Assembly (NCBI GenBank): GCA_014529385.2
Contig: CM043944.1
Span: 176,486,740-176,550,739, forward strand
Reading direction: 5' to 3'
From: Adiantum capillus-veneris
Lineage: Eukaryota > Streptophyta > Polypodiopsida > Polypodiales > Pteridaceae
Length of the DNA stretch: 64,000 nt
Shown here: in pieces, positions 34,741-49,884 of the stretch
Layout: each line of letters starts with the position of its first letter
How positions within the stretch are numbered: the stretch's first letter is position 1
Position numbers and translations under genes: made by a program
Notes under the pieces: generated by a model
Told to the model about the DNA's origin: nothing
The model's input: only the letters and a program-made list of their open reading frames with translations
Database searches by the model: none

Positions 34741-36007
34741 TTTGATCTTGGAGCCTTATCACCACTTCATTGGAGACAAAACCCATGTTGTAAGCATAGG
34801 TTCCCTTATTTTCTCTTTGCTACTTGATGTAGATGATGGTACAATGCTCAACATGATGATAAAGGTGGCCTCTTCTTCTACTACAAATGATGCCAACCAA
34901 CCTTGTTCTCAAGACCTTGAAACAAATGTGTTAGATGGCCTTCATACAATTGCAATGGAAGCCCAAGCCTTTTCAAGAGACTCCTTAACTTGCCTTCCTC
35001 TGATGAAAAAATATTCTCTTGAAAGCGAATCACTACCTTATTGCTGCTTGGATGGTGATGATGATGGTATTGTAGACTGCTTCCTTTCTTGCCGCCCTTA
35101 GAGATCCCCTAGTCTTCTTCCAAGCTATAGACACTCATGTTGGAGCCTTTCTTGTTCATGCAAACACCGGAGCTGATGTTGCAGTAGTTGCCATCATTGT
35201 AGCATTCATTGATGCTCTAGCAGAATGAGTGGCCCTACCCCTTGCAAACCTTCAATCTGGTGTGGCAACCAATGACATTTTCTTACTTGGCTATCAAACC
35301 CAAATGATTGAGTTTCTTGTTAGTTACAGTCTCGCCCACTGTAAGGCTTATTGCTTAGAGTCTTGAAAAAGGCCTCTGTTTGGGATAATAAACTAAACTT
35401 TCCATTCCCAACATCATTTTGGGCTCGCTGTCTTTTTGATGAAATAGAAGTCTTCTTTATGAAAATTGAAATGGAAGAGGTGAAAGTTGAATGTGCAAAG
35501 GATTCCATTCATGCACTTGTGTAAAGTGTCAATCAAATCTTATACTTGACATGTGATGCATCAACCGTTTTGAGCCCATTGGAAGCCAACCATTTAATAA
35601 CCAAAGGTATGCAAAAGGTTGTCAGAAGCTGCAACCTCTAACAACAACTTCTGTGCCGAAACTAAATTGCATGAAGACGATGACTTGCTCATGGTTTTCA
35701 TCTTAATCACTTCTTGGGTTTGATCATCCCCAAGATATGCATGGAAAAAATCTTCAAGAACCAAAGGAAATACTTTTTAATGTGCAAGGCTAACTATGAA
35801 GATGGAGATGCACTCAAAGCAACGAACTCTTTTCCAACTTTGTTGGTAGTTCTCAAAAGAGATCCATTTCTTTATACGTTGGATATCTTTAAACCTTATG
35901 ATGTTGTGTATTATTATGATGAACCAAACCAATCTCTTTTCAAAAGCAGATTTGTTCCCCCTTGCTACCCATATAACTTCCCTACTGTCGCTTAGATGAT
36001 GATGATG
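34741..36007 (+). pseudogene. Internal region of an unknown repeat, copy 1
   Basis: Broken reading frames with no domain I recognise. From about 35070 it matches 58990-60040 at roughly 75-80% by eye, for example the block with GTTGAATGTGCAAAGGA and the block encoding DVVYYYDEPNQ. A frame at 34765-35098 starts shortly after the primer site and could be the first ORF of a non-autonomous LTR element. The conserved stretch with IPKICMEKIF, YEDGDALKATNSFPTLL and FVPPCYPY looks protein-derived. Function unknown. Confidence 0.5.
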
Positions 36008-36059
36008 CATTACGAAGGGAATGGGGTCTAAGGGGGCCTCTTTATTGCCATGGGATTAA

Positions 36060-36778
36060 AAGGAGATTATGGAAGGGGCAAATGCGTGGATGCTATGTGG
36101 ACTGAAATGGTGCGTATGGCAGGGCCTAAAAGTAAGTGGTCAAACTTGTACTCTCTTATGAAATATAAAGAGAAAATCTCTTTTAAATTAAAAAAACTAA
36201 ACTTTTTCTCAAAATAGTTGAGTAAAAACCAATCCTTTCTCTCTCTAATGGCTTCCGGTTTCTTCCCCCCTCTCTCCTAAAAGGGGGTCCCTCCAAGAAC
36301 GTGATGTTCATTTTCTCCCTCTCTCTCTACTGTACCATCTCTCACTTCTCTTCACTTCACCTTATTTCTCTTTCCTTCCTTTCAGTTTTCCCTCCCAAAA
36401 GCTCTGCAGCAGAAGTCTGAACCTCCTTTCCCTTCTCAAGCTTATTGCATTCTTGAGGGATTCATTCTCCTCAAGCTGAAGTTCTCCATTTCTCCATGGG
36501 ATTCACTAAACACCTCTAGCTAAAGCTGAATTCTACATCATATCCTTCTGCTAGATCATCCCTCTTTCTTTCCTCAACAGGTTTCCTCCTCCTCCTCCAT
36601 TAAGCTCTCTAGAGAGGATCTACTTCCCTCTCAAGCTTTGCAACATTATATTCCACATTAAGCAATATAGCACTAAGTGGAATCCTTCACCTTTGTGTAC
36701 CATCAAGAATCTTGCTCTTTATACAACCGAGAACATGGATGTGCAATGTCTAATCATAAGTGTTTGTGTGCAGGTTGT
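36060..36778 (+). promoter_or_regulatory. CT-rich leader of the F2 gene
   Basis: Long pyrimidine-rich stretches (36236-36400), typical of plant promoters or 5' leaders, lie between the F2 terminus and the first reading frame (MASSGTRRPRS at about 36793). No TATA box could be chosen with confidence. Confidence 0.35.
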
Positions 36779-36792
36779 GCCACTATTCCCCA

Positions 36793-39700
36793 TGGCATCA
36801 TCAGGTACTCGACGACCTAGGAGTGTCATTGAGTCTATTTCATGCAACAATGTATAAGAAGACAATGGATATTGGATGATGATGGAGTTAAAATGAATGA
36901 TGTGGGTGACAATGTAGCCCAGCTCAAGAGGTGCACACAAGGTCTCAAGGAGACACATGGCTTCTTGAGCACACCATTGGAAGGGAAGAATCATGGAGTT
37001 TAAGAAAACACAAGACGGCAAGAGGCTTGCGAAGGTGCATCATGCGTATGTTGCTTCACAACTGAAGCTAGAGACAACAGTGGCTCCATCGAGGTTTCTT
37101 GAAAATTGTAATTTTTAATCCTCTTTCAAGTTTTTTGGTTATCTATTTAATATTTTTTCCTTGTGTGTTGCTTTTGATGACTGTAAGATTTCCATTGTTG
37201 CTTGTTCATGCTCACACATGTTTTTCCATCCAATTTTTTAGAGTGGGAGCCAATAGAGTCCATCACAGGAACTTTTGAGGCCATCCACACTGAGCTTGGC
37301 AAGTTGCTCTAGATGCTAGTTGTCAGTCCTCTAAGCTTGCCTCATGTGAACTTTTTTTTTATAATCATACTTGTGTCACACCTAGGCGAAATGGATATGG
37401 TAATTTGTCTTTGGTTGACTCACCAACCTTGGAGAGTTTGGAATGGCCTAAGCCAGAATGTGCCCTGATCGCAGCAACCAAAAGGAGAATCAAGGTGGAT
37501 ATTCAAGTAGCAACAATGAAGTGCACCTATGGTTCCCATAAAGACACGGTAACATGGTTTTATGTATCTTCATGTGTTTGTGTTTATATTTCAACTTGAG
37601 AGTGTTTAGAGGACACCAACAATGTGGACTTGCAAAGGGGGAAGTGTGATCAACGGGTTTCTTGCAGGTGGATGGGAAACTAAGGTGGTCAACCACCAAG
37701 GAGATAAAATCAAGTTCTTTATAGTTGCTGACAATGTGGTGTTCATATAACATATTGCAAAGCAAAGCTTGTCGATGGCCTTTCCCTACAGAAGATGGAA
37801 GCTGACGATGGGAGAATGGTAGGCACTAGACTTTGAGGTTTCTGCTAGAGAATCAGTTGACTTGCAAATACGTCTCCACAATGATGCAGTGCACCACATT
37901 ACAGTGAACAATGACTGGCATCTCAGTCACCTTCGCGAGTATCTTAATCTCAGATATACCTTGTCCAAGAAATATCTCATTGTAATCAATGAAAAGCTTG
38001 TTCATCCAGAAAAGAGAAGACCTTTCAGTGTGAGAACGTTCTGTTTTCGCGATGTATTTTTGTAAAAGCTTGTAACTGACAAGGATTTTGTGTACATTAA
38101 TACATACAGTGTTTTGAATCTTGTTTCTACACATACTTGTTTATTCTCAACTTGTTCAAGTTTTTGATTGAAGCGTGCAATTTATTTGATGTGGAGCACA
38201 AACGTTTTCAATGTTGGTGTCTTTCTCAAACACTTGCAACAGAAACTACACCTTTTTTATGTACACAGTAATTTCAACTAGCACTTAGTGTATCCTTGTG
38301 TGTTTTTCTTGCAGTTTTATGAGCTCCAAGGAAATCAAAATAGATGCTATCCCTACTGCTCAAACACTTGCAAAAAAAACTGTGTGTGCCATTGAAGATG
38401 CATTTCGTCGATTGGTCCTTCTTGGTCAAATTCACCTGTTGGTTCACGTGGTGGAGGAGATCCCTATATGTGGAGTAGTGCACACATGATGGATGTTCTT
38501 CTTAGAGAGGTTTTTAAAGACTCTCAAAGATTTTGTGCAGCTACGGTCTCAACCACAGGCATGCATGGCCGAAGGGTGGATCGTTCAAGAGGCATTTGTT
38601 TACATACCAGAGTATTTGGCACAAATTGATCCTTCAATGCATCACATGTGGTCAGAGACGAGGAAGATGCAAGGATGACTTCCCACTTGCCAAGTGGAAA
38701 AGGGAAACTACTTAACATGGATATGCATCTATCCCGAGTGGTCAATAACGTTTGCATTCTCAATGCAAAGATTATGACCAAGTGGGTGGACTTGTGGACA
38801 GTGGCAAAGGCAAGGCGTTTTCAAGAGAGGGAAGCATGGAAACAAGCACATGGAGGAAGAAGGGCGCTCCCAGTGCCTAGACACCTTGCATGTTTCCCAG
38901 ATCTCGTTAGTGTAGAGTGGATTCATGAGAGAATGACCAAGGAAAAAGCCCGTGGAGAAGATATCACCAGTAAAGAATGGGAGTGTGCACGAGGCTGCGT
39001 ACCAAAGGTAGAGTACTCATATACCTAAACCATATTGTAATGCTATTTCTTGAAATTATCTTTAATATATATTTGATAAATTTATATATTTTTCTATTTT
39101 GTAGTGCCTTTCCTTTAACTCTATGTGGTCAAAGGGTCATCACTTTTGTATGCGCCACATTGACGAGCGTAGAACCACCATAGATTGTGCCATCATGGGA
39201 AACTTTGACACAGATAGTGATGAAGCTAGGTACTGCGAAACTATTGAAAGGATACTAAAGTTTAATTTTAGAACCTTTCATACCTTCATCTTTGAGTGCA
39301 ATTGGTTTGCAAATTTGTCTAGATGACATGAGAATGGCCTCTACATGGTGGACTCTAGTGTGCATCACACAGGGAGGTACGACAATTTAGTTTTACTGTG
39401 CAATTGTGAGCAGGTGAGTGACATGTACCTTTTTTATTCTTATTTGTTTGTAGTGTTAGCTATACCAATGTTACTCACTTTGAGATTCTATTTTATAGGT
39501 CATCTATATCCCAACAATCCACTGACCAAAACATTGGTTCGTAATTCCCGTAACACCTCGGGGGAGAACCATTTTTTCCACTAATGAATTGGAGACTATC
39601 TTTGACCCTCTTCCACCTCCGACTTTGGATGAGGTGGAAATAGAGGAGACGGACGTCGATGAATCAAGTTCGGCAGCAGCAAGTCTTAACAAGGGTGATT

Positions 39701-39864
39701 GTCATGATGATGAAGATGATGAGATGGAGGATGACGAACTCAAAGATGATGAAGGCAATGCATCCACAAACGACAATTCCGTTTCTCTCTTTATTGATTT
39801 AGGAGCCATGGGCTTAAAATTGGATGATGCTTCATATAGAGATCTTTTGGAAGATGATTCGTAA
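36793..39864 (+). pseudogene. CACTA-type transposon protein of F2 (DUF4216-like), degenerate
   Basis: Several exon-like pieces with stops. The 3' part is clearest: 38648-39007, intron 39008-39104, 39105-39413, intron 39414-39498, then coding to 39864, with GT..AG borders and phase kept. It encodes HIDERRTTIDCAIMG, YCETIERILKFNFR, FIFECNWF and NLVLLCNCEQVIYIPN, matching the pattern of the DUF4216 domain (FkCdWf and dePfvlAsq..QVfYv) of CACTA-associated proteins. A stop follows CNWFANLSR. The C-terminal tail (39700-39864) is highly acidic. Earlier pieces at 37393-37550 and 37858-38065 are plausible exons. Role inferred: accessory or transposase-linked protein of the element. Confidence 0.6.
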
Positions 39865-40215
39865 ACATATTGCAGTTATGAAGTTTTTTGATCGTATAAT
39901 TCATTCGTCTCTCTCTCCCCCTTCTTCCTCTCTTTAGATTTGAGAATATGCTCTATTATGCTAATCAATTGACAATGATTATTTTAGTTTTAACCAAGTG
40001 TAATCTTATATCCCCCGCCTCCTTCTAATTCCTCTCTCTCTCTCTCTCTCTCTCACTTTCTCTTCTTTTTTAAATTTGAAAATTATATTTTCAATATTCT
40101 TTAATTTTTATTGAGAGGAGGGAAACACCAAAATTTGAAGTGGAGAGGGGTTAAGCCAAAATTTGAAAGTTTAAGTGCTAAATTTGGCTGTCAAATATAA
40201 CAACGATAATATACA
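39865..40215 (+). other. 3' flank of the F2 gene
   Basis: AT-rich with a CT run (40034-40053). It ends where the LTR of element D begins. Confidence 0.5.
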
Positions 40216-42298
40216 TGGTGGTGCAGCCAAAGTGTGTCGACTCTAGAAGGTGGCATGGGTAGATGTATGCAGGGTGACAGAAGCATGACAAAGGGCTGGA
40301 GCAGCTAGGAAAATCATGGGATGGAAGGTAGCAGCGGAATTGTATGTATGATGCGGCTTGTAGGCCAAGGAAGGCTCCATAATGGGCTAATTTGGGTAGT
40401 AGGTGAAAGAGATCCAAAGTGCAGCTTCTCGGTCCACGAATGAAGAGCTTGAAGTGCTGAAGGAGCAGGTCCAAATGGCTCATCAAACCGAGCTACGGAG
40501 CCCAGGTTATTGAAGGTTGAAGTTTTAGTGGTTTGCAGATTCTTGCTGGACAGGGCAACTAGAGACAGGTGGTCCAAGTGGAAGTCAAGGTACAGGTGTG
40601 TAGAGCTCAATTCATGGAGCCTACCCATCTTTTCAAGTTGCGGATTGGAGCTATGGTTTGCAAGATACAGTTAGTTGAATTTTTTCGGGGGCCGGGTCTG
40701 AGCCCACTTGGTTGCATTGGAGGATGTGCCATCTGGCGTCTTTTGAGACTTGACAAGATTCTAGAGCAGAGTATGCATCATAGGGAGCTAGCATGAAGTG
40801 GCTACATGTCAAACAAAGCCCGGAGCGGAGAAATAATGGCAGTCGAAAGATTGGGTGCCTTTGTCCAAAGTTGGTTGCAGATGCTTTGATAGATTTTTGC
40901 ACCCTCAGTATGGGGTATTGGAAAATCTCGAAATGCGGTTGGAACCAGGCATCTTCAAGTCAGCACGGTGAGCTTGCAGCCGGGTTTGACGGCTCGGCAA
41001 ATGGATCATCAGGGCCAATGAGCAGGCAGGGCAAGGAAGGGGGAAACAAAGTTTGTTTTTAAAAGAAGAAGATGATTTTTTCAAAGCCTTGAAGGCTTGG
41101 CCTTGGGGGGATGCCACGTGGCCGATGCTTAAACCCACATGCGTAGATTCGGGCGGGGCGACAGTATAAGGGCTGGGCCATAAGCCCTCATTCAAATACA
41201 AGAGGGGAGAGACAGGGAAGCTCCCTCCCATGGCGAAGGCGTGTGGGCGCAGGTGCTGCACGTGCGGACCTGACGGCGCTGGGCGGTGGTTTGGGCCTGC
41301 AGAGACGGCGTAGGGGAAGTTGAGCCGAGTGGCGGTGGCCTGTTCTGATGGTGATGATGTGGCAGCCCATAAGGGTGAGTGCCCACGCCCGCTAAGGGCC
41401 CCTAATTTTGAAGTGAAAGGAGTATTACCCCCCCACCCCCCCCCCCCCCCGCAATAGCGACATTGCTATTGCTCAAGGAGGGGAGGGGTCTCGCTGCAAA
41501 GAGGTGAGCCGAGAGGGACAGTTAAAGGGCGAGGACAAGGACATCCAAAGATAAAGCAAGGGAGATCAAGCCAAGGCAAGAGAGGACAATTCAAAGGCCC
41601 AAGGGGAAATCTGGGTGGCCAAATGGAAGGAACAAAGAACCAAGGTGTACACCATTGAAATGTTTCCAAAAATCAAATGTGCCAAGTGGTGGCAATGCAA
41701 GTAAATTCTAAATGGAGCTCCAAATGAAGTGCACGGCATAAGAGCTCACCGCTTTTTTCTTTTTTGAGTTTCCTAGACACACTCCTATAAAAGGAGGCCT
41801 ATGTTCATTTTTTAGGGTCTTTGACCAATGTGGGCTTTTTTGCCTGAGTGTGTGATTAGAAGCTTGAAGCTTGTGTGGTGCCAAGCTTGCCATTGAAGCT
41901 GCATACTTGATTATACTACTCCCCTATGCAATATTACCACGTCTTTGCCCCTATCTCTTGTGTTGCTTCTCCCCATTCCCCTCATTTTCTCTCGCTCTTC
42001 GTGTATTGGCCATTGCTTAAAGAGGGTTTGCCTGCAGCTTGGAAGGTGCTACCAAGAGGGCAGACTAGGAGTGTTTTGTGAGTCGGAAAGGGTGAGTTGA
42101 GCAGTGTGGGTGCATTTGTGCTGCATGGTGTTTTTTGCAAGGTGTGAGATAGTTGTTTTGGGTGCTAAAGTGGAGTTGTATGTGCAAATTAGCCAAGTTG
42201 AAGGTGTTATTTGAGAGGTTAGGGGTGCTATGGAATCCCTGGGCTATAGAGAGGAAAATATTTTGTGTGCTGGGTGTGTTCCCTATTTCCCCTCTTTA
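40216..42298 (+). repeat. 5' LTR of element D
   Basis: Starts TGGTGGTGCAGC. A TATAAAA box at 41786-41792 in the sequence CCTATAAAAGG is a good promoter candidate and is conserved in the other LTR (58076-58082). A C-run of about 30 bases lies at 41429-41450. Divergence from the right LTR is uneven: about 9% in the first 300 bases but about 1% between 41467 and 41860. Confidence 0.88.
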
Positions 42299-42409
42299 TC
42301 TTCTAGTGCCCCACTGAGGAGCTATCTGATGCTCCAATTTGCGATTGAAAGTGGTGTTTCTTAGCCGACAAAGCGGTTGGCTGATGGTCGAGATGGTTGA
42401 TGGTCGAGT
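42299..42409 (+). other. Leader of element D
   Basis: Short leader with GTGCCCCACTGAGGAG at about 42306-42321, close to the sequence at the same place in element B, so it is a shared primer-site candidate. Confidence 0.5.
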
Positions 42410-42700
42410 TTGAAGATGACAAAGATGGTGGAGCCAGGTTTTGGCCCCATATTTACGGGCATTGAAGATCCCGAGGATTGGTTAGCAGATTTTGAATTAT
42501 GGCTGATGTTGATGCGCATGTCAAAGGATTCAAAAAGGTTACAGACGATGCCGCTATTGATGCGAGGACGAGCCAAGGTGTGGTTCGATGGTTTAAAGAG
42601 TAGTGATCAAGAATCATGGAAAAAGCTACAGAGTCAATTTCTGGAGCGGTTTCGAGAGGTGCCTACAACGGAAAAATCCGGTACAAGGCTGAAGGCGGTA
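42410..42700 (+). pseudogene. Element D gag, N-terminal part
   Basis: Retrotrans_gag signature: GIEDPEDWLADFELWL, MRGRAKVWFDGL and FLERFREVPT. The frame runs to the insertion point of element E, where GTA is followed by the E terminus, and continues after E at 54674 (HQDVSK). Confidence 0.82.
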
Positions 42701-42733
42701 CATTAGGAAATTTCGGAGGTCATTTGGAGGGCC
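42701..42733 (+). repeat. Left terminal inverted repeat of element E
   Basis: Complement of 54641-54673 with one mismatch (G/A after TTTC). Confidence 0.9.
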
Positions 42734-42900
42734 TTCTAAGAAAATGTATTTTTTGCACTCTCTCTCTAGAAAAAATGGCAAATAAAAGAGCTGGGTCTTT
42801 CATAGTAAAACTTCAAAAAGTGTACTTTAAGTAGATTCCTTACTCTTCTGAACATTCGTTCGTAGTGATTGAGGGATAATCCTCTTTTCAGTTGCATTGA

Positions 42901-45583
42901 ATGAACCTCGTCAATATGGAGGGAATGAGGCTAACATGGAGGGACGAATCCGCAGCCGCTATTCACTTTCCATTAAACATGCACATTTGGCTAATGGCGC
43001 ACTCCTCAAATGGCACAAATGTTACCCAGAAACGAGCCAAATATCACCTTCACATTGATTTGGACAATGAGTACCAACCATTGATTAAGCGCAGTAAAAC
43101 AAACACACATATACCTCCCGCTTCCATAGACACGCTCAGAGCTCAAGGAGCTAAACACATAGATATCTGGACGAGAGGCTCTCTCTACCCTAAGAATCCA
43201 ATAACTAATGCGTCTCCACCGTTTGTCAATCCTACAAGCTTATTGACCTTTGCTGGTGATGGAGAAAAGGGCCTTCTGGGTTATTGTAAATCACTTACAA
43301 GAGAAGCTGAAACTTACAAGAGCATTCTCCAAGCTCAACAATGTGAGATTGTTCGCCTTTCACATTTACATTCTACAGATCAGGTTACCATTTTGCAACA
43401 TAAAACAGAGGTACAAGAACTGAAAGGAAAGGTGCGAAGTTGTCAAATGAAGGACACCATCTTGGGTGGTCGTATCCGAAAGAAGAAATTGCGCAATCTT
43501 GAAACATTGCAGGTTGCATCAGGAGATCTCAAGAAAAGAATCCGAGCATTAAGGTGATGCTTCTTGGTTGGCTACATTGTCTTAGTTAAGTAATCTTTTT
43601 GTTTTTTCTTGTTATGCATTGTTTTCATGTGCCTAAATAGTGTTAGTGAAGCAAATTTTCTGTTATTTACTTATGCATTGTCTTCATGTAGAGATTCAAT
43701 CTATCCTGACAAGGAAAACATTGACCCCAAAGCCAATATAGGAAAGAGATTGAAGCCACTTATAAGTAGAAGCCTGGCAGCAGATATAGTACATGACAAG
43801 AAGTTTAAGGTTCTACAAAGAAATGTAGTGAACCGCTTTATTTCAGAGAACTCAGTGCCTGCAAAAGAGATACAAGGCACACTTGATTCACTTGGTGTAA
43901 GCAAAAGAGGATATTTGGCTATCCAAAAGTCTGTCTCATCCATCTTTGTTAGGAAGGGTATAAAATCCAAACTTCTACCATGAGCCTCAAGTGTTTGGAA
44001 AGAGAGGCTTCAGCTTAACGAGGCACAGGGAGACTATCTTGGACAGCCCTTTCATATTAAAGCAACTTACAGTGGCCATGGAGCGAACATGGCACATGAT
44101 GAGTTCAACAATATTTTTATGGACCTGCGGATACTACAGAAGAGAATGGTGGAGTTTTACAACATCACATGTGAAGAGTCACGTGGGCTATTACATTTTG
44201 TGTTAAAACTGGATGAGTGTGAGCTTGTTAAAGAGAAAAAGCTAGAGCGTGTTACTATTACTTTAATGAATAGAGCCCTCTCAAAGTGTCCCAGTGATGA
44301 TCCTTTATATTTTAGTGTTCAATCAGAATCTAACATATGGTGGCTTGGTGCGTTTGAGGTAAGCGATATTCTCAAGTAAGCTCAAATGTTCAGATCTACT
44401 TAAGTCTCATTTATTTTGTGTTGCAGGTAAAGAAAGAAGATCATGAGATTCTATATTGGGTGTTCCATCGAACTAATATTCCGGAGGTGATTGATCGACA
44501 GACTAACCAGGGAGAGGTACTACGTCTAGATGGAAGGGGAGACTTTCAAGTTCAGTGGCATCTTGCAGGTGACCTTAAAACATTAAAGTGCATGTATAAT
44601 TGTGGAATGGGTGCAATGGCAAAGTCACCGTGTTTGTTCTGCATGGAGCCTGCAAAGGTCATGGACCCAAAGTGGTGGAGAAAAGCTCCAACACGTCACA
44701 TTGAGGATCGTGCTTTTCGACCGGTTTTGAAAATACCACTTGTGAATGTCCACATTTGTACAATGCATGCCCTTTGTAGAATTGTGGAGAAATTGGTCTA
44801 CTTATACATCGGGTTTGCTTGGAAGATTAAGAACTCCGCAGAACGACAAGTAGCCCTGCAGTGCTTAGAAATGGTACTGTCGGATATGGGGCTTCATAGT
44901 GGCAATGTGAAAATCCAGCGGGATGAAAAGAGATCAACTGTTGAGAAGGATGTCCCATGCAAACCATCCATCGGTGGGGTGAAGGCACGGAGGTTTTTAT
45001 CTAAGCCCCAAGGTACAAGAGATCCAAAGCTAACAAAACATGGGAAAATATATAACACATCTTATGTTAGCAAGGTAGAGTATCAGAGCTGGAAAAAGCT
45101 ACATATTTCAGTCAAAGACCACGAACCAACTACTCGTAACGTGAAGGCTGAGGTTTGGCGATCAATAGACATCCTATTTTTGATGTGCGACAAAGATGAC
45201 TGGTCACAAGGTGATATGAACAAGTTCAAGGAAAATCTCAACCTTCTGAAAAAATCATTCAAGACAGCATGGACAAACACCCAGATTACTCACTACATGG
45301 TATTATAATGTATTTCTTTCTCTCTTATGTGCAAATATGTGACTGTAAAACATTCTAACTAATCTGTTTTCATATCCAGCACATCATCTTCAATCATTTG
45401 CCATATTTTATACAGAAGTATGGGAACCCGGCAATATGGAATACCCAAGGGATGGAAAAGTCTCATTACATGGCGAGAAATTCTTATTTCAGGCACACAC
45501 GACATGGTGGCTCTCGAATCAAGGCTAACAGTTTGAGAGAACTATTTGAATGGTTCTATCGTAGAATCATTCATCGAATGTAG
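42901..45583 (+). pseudogene. E gene 1: transposase candidate
   Basis: Four exons with GT..AG introns and kept phase: 42901-43553, 43692-44358, 44427-45299 and 45380-45583. Exon 1 encodes a basic, coiled-coil N-terminus. Exon 2 contains an in-frame TGA at 43981. Exon 3 has WHLAGDLKTLKCMYNCGMGA followed by CLFC. Exon 4 has MHIIFNHLPYFIQKYG and QGMEKSHYMARN. A G-D-L-K aspartate followed by a Cys pair, and the later H..HLP..I/QGME block, recall the DDE core of several eukaryotic DNA transposases (in CACTA TNP2, a C-P-x-C and a MHxxFRHLP stretch play similar parts). The superfamily is not certain. It is the only gene in E with transposase character. ATG at 42901 opens the frame 168 bp inside the left terminus. 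Confidence 0.62.
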
Positions 45584-45814
45584 GCAAAAGAAGCCTTGGC
45601 AAATTCAACAACAGCACAAGCCATCTGACATTTACAACAACAAAAAGCTAAAAGATCAATGGCATACAACAACTCCGGAGCTCATGAAAGTCAACGAAGG
45701 TGGAGAGAGACAATGGTGTATGTGAATCACAAGTGGAGAAAGATACTCTGAGTGGATGACATTGTACAAAATTTATGTAATACATGATCTTATACAATTG
45801 CTACTTGAAGTGTA

Positions 45815-47718
<1,904 letters not shown>

Positions 47719-47835
47719 CTATTCATCAGGAAACATGACAAGTCAAAACCATCAGGAAACATGACAACTCTGCCAAAACCAAACCATCATGATCTCTCTC
47801 TCTCTCTGTCTCTCTCTCTCTCTCTCTCCTGATAG

Positions 47836-47841
<6 letters not shown>

Positions 47842-47921
<80 letters not shown>
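47842..47921. repeat. AT microsatellite
   Basis: 80-base uninterrupted TA run. Confidence 0.97.
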
Positions 47922-47924
<3 letters not shown>

Positions 47925-47950
47925 ACCAAAGCACAAACAAAAACACACCT

Positions 47951-47952
<2 letters not shown>

Positions 47953-47992
<40 letters not shown>

Positions 47993-48016
47993 AAGAACAC
48001 TAAAAAAATACACACA

Positions 48017-48085
<69 letters not shown>

Positions 48086-48109
48086 AAGAACACTAAAAAA
48101 ATACACACA

Positions 48110-48149
<40 letters not shown>
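47953..48149. repeat. CT tracts separated by a duplicated spacer
   Basis: Three CT runs are separated by two identical 28-base spacers (47992-48019 and 48083-48110) that start CAAAGAACAC and end CACACAGA. This is a roughly 91-bp tandem unit. Confidence 0.85.
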
Positions 48150-48152
<3 letters not shown>

Positions 48153-48167
48153 TATTTTTCTATTTGA

Positions 48168-48227
48168 CTAAAGGCGTGCAAGGAAGGAAAAGTGCGTTTT
48201 GCAACTCTCTCCGCGCGCCTTAAGTAC
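48168..48227. repeat. GC-rich inverted repeat 1
   Basis: CTAAAGGCGTGC on the left and GCGCGCCTTAAGTAC on the right, an imperfect hairpin. Confidence 0.65.
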
Positions 48228-48250
48228 AACTGAGGGAGAGTCATAACCAT

Positions 48251-48312
48251 ACTATAGGCGCGCGGAGAGAGCTGGAGCCAATATTTGGTTGGCTATGCGC
48301 GCCGTTAGTAAC
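48251..48312. repeat. GC-rich inverted repeat 2
   Basis: ACTATAGGCGCGC on the left and GCGCGCCGTTAGTAA on the right. Confidence 0.7.
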
Positions 48313-48785
48313 GTGTACAGAGAGGGTAGGGAAAGAGACAATGTATATATATCTGTGTGTGTGTCTGTGTGTATGTGTGTCTGTGTCTCTGTCTATGGAA
48401 GTATGGGTATTGAGGTGTGTGTGTTGAACAACAGTCTGGGTTTTTCTTTGTTTAGACAGACACAGACACACACACACACACAATTTGTACCAACTGTTGG
48501 AAATACAGAGAGAAAGAGTGAGAGATCACCTTTTGTTGGTGGGGTTTGCAGGAACTCCAAGGGAGGTGTCTCCTCCATTGCTTTTTTGTGTGTCAAACTG
48601 ACTCTGTCTCTCTCCCTCCCTCTCTCTCTCTCTCTCTCTCTCTGAGAGTAAGGAGTCCCTCTCTCTATCTCTCTCTCAATCTGTGTCTCTCCCTCTCTCT
48701 ATCTCTCTCACAATCTGTTCTCTCTTTCTCTCTCTCTGTCTCTCTAAGACTCTCTCTCTCTCTCTATCACTCTCTCTCTTTCTCT

Positions 48786-48819
<34 letters not shown>

Positions 48820-49011
48820 TGTTCTCTCTCTTTCTCTCTCTCAAAATCACACTTATAACGGATACACACGGCGGCGCCCCACGTGTCACTATAAATTAGA
48901 GTACATTTGCATGCTGTCACACGTGTGGTCATTATTGAGACCGTATACTTTTGTACGTCATATAAAGAGGTCAAGAGAGAGAAAAACCACACCTCGTGAA
49001 AGAGAGTGAGT

Positions 49012-49058
<47 letters not shown>

Positions 49059-49189
49059 CAAGAGCCGTCGTCTGTGTCTCCGACAGCAAGCCGACCCATC
49101 GACATAACGAAGGTCTGCCTCTATCTCTCTATCTCTGTTTCTGTCATACTACCAAGCACAGTCTTAGCAAACAACCCACACAAACAGTC

Positions 49190-49580
<391 letters not shown>

Positions 49581-49588
49581 TGTGCATT

Positions 49589-49641
<53 letters not shown>

Positions 49642-49660
49642 GTGTGTATTATTTTACCCT

Positions 49661-49724
49661 ATACTAACGGCGCGCGGAGGTGTTTGTTGAGGGAAAAATG
49701 TGCTCCGCGCGCGCCTTTAGTAAT
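49661..49724. repeat. GC-rich inverted repeat 4
   Basis: TACTAACGGCGCGCGGAG on the left and CTCCGCGCGCGCCTTTAGTA on the right, the cleanest of the four. It lies about 160 bp upstream of the ATG of E gene 3. Confidence 0.8.
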
Positions 49725-49781
49725 GCGCACTCTCTCTGTCTCTCTCTCTCTCTCTATTTAAATATGCTAAGCTATAGAAAG

Positions 49782-49837
<56 letters not shown>

Positions 49838-49884
49838 TAGAAAGAGAGAAGGGGATTGAGACTCTTCTTTTGGTGTAAAGTGAG

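Noticed and set aside
33871-36046. A 2.2-kb element with inverted ends AATAAAGAGG..CCTCTTTATT
   Set aside because: The same termini read the other way give CATTA tips, a clean 374-bp MITE (F1) and the left end of F2, and agree with the tips of E. Faint CATGGA/CATGGGA flanks are the only support for the 2.2-kb reading.
48000-49060. Long proteins of repeated Ser-Leu, Arg-Glu, Thr-His or Val-Cys
   Set aside because: They are translations of CT, GA and CA microsatellites and open in many frames at once.
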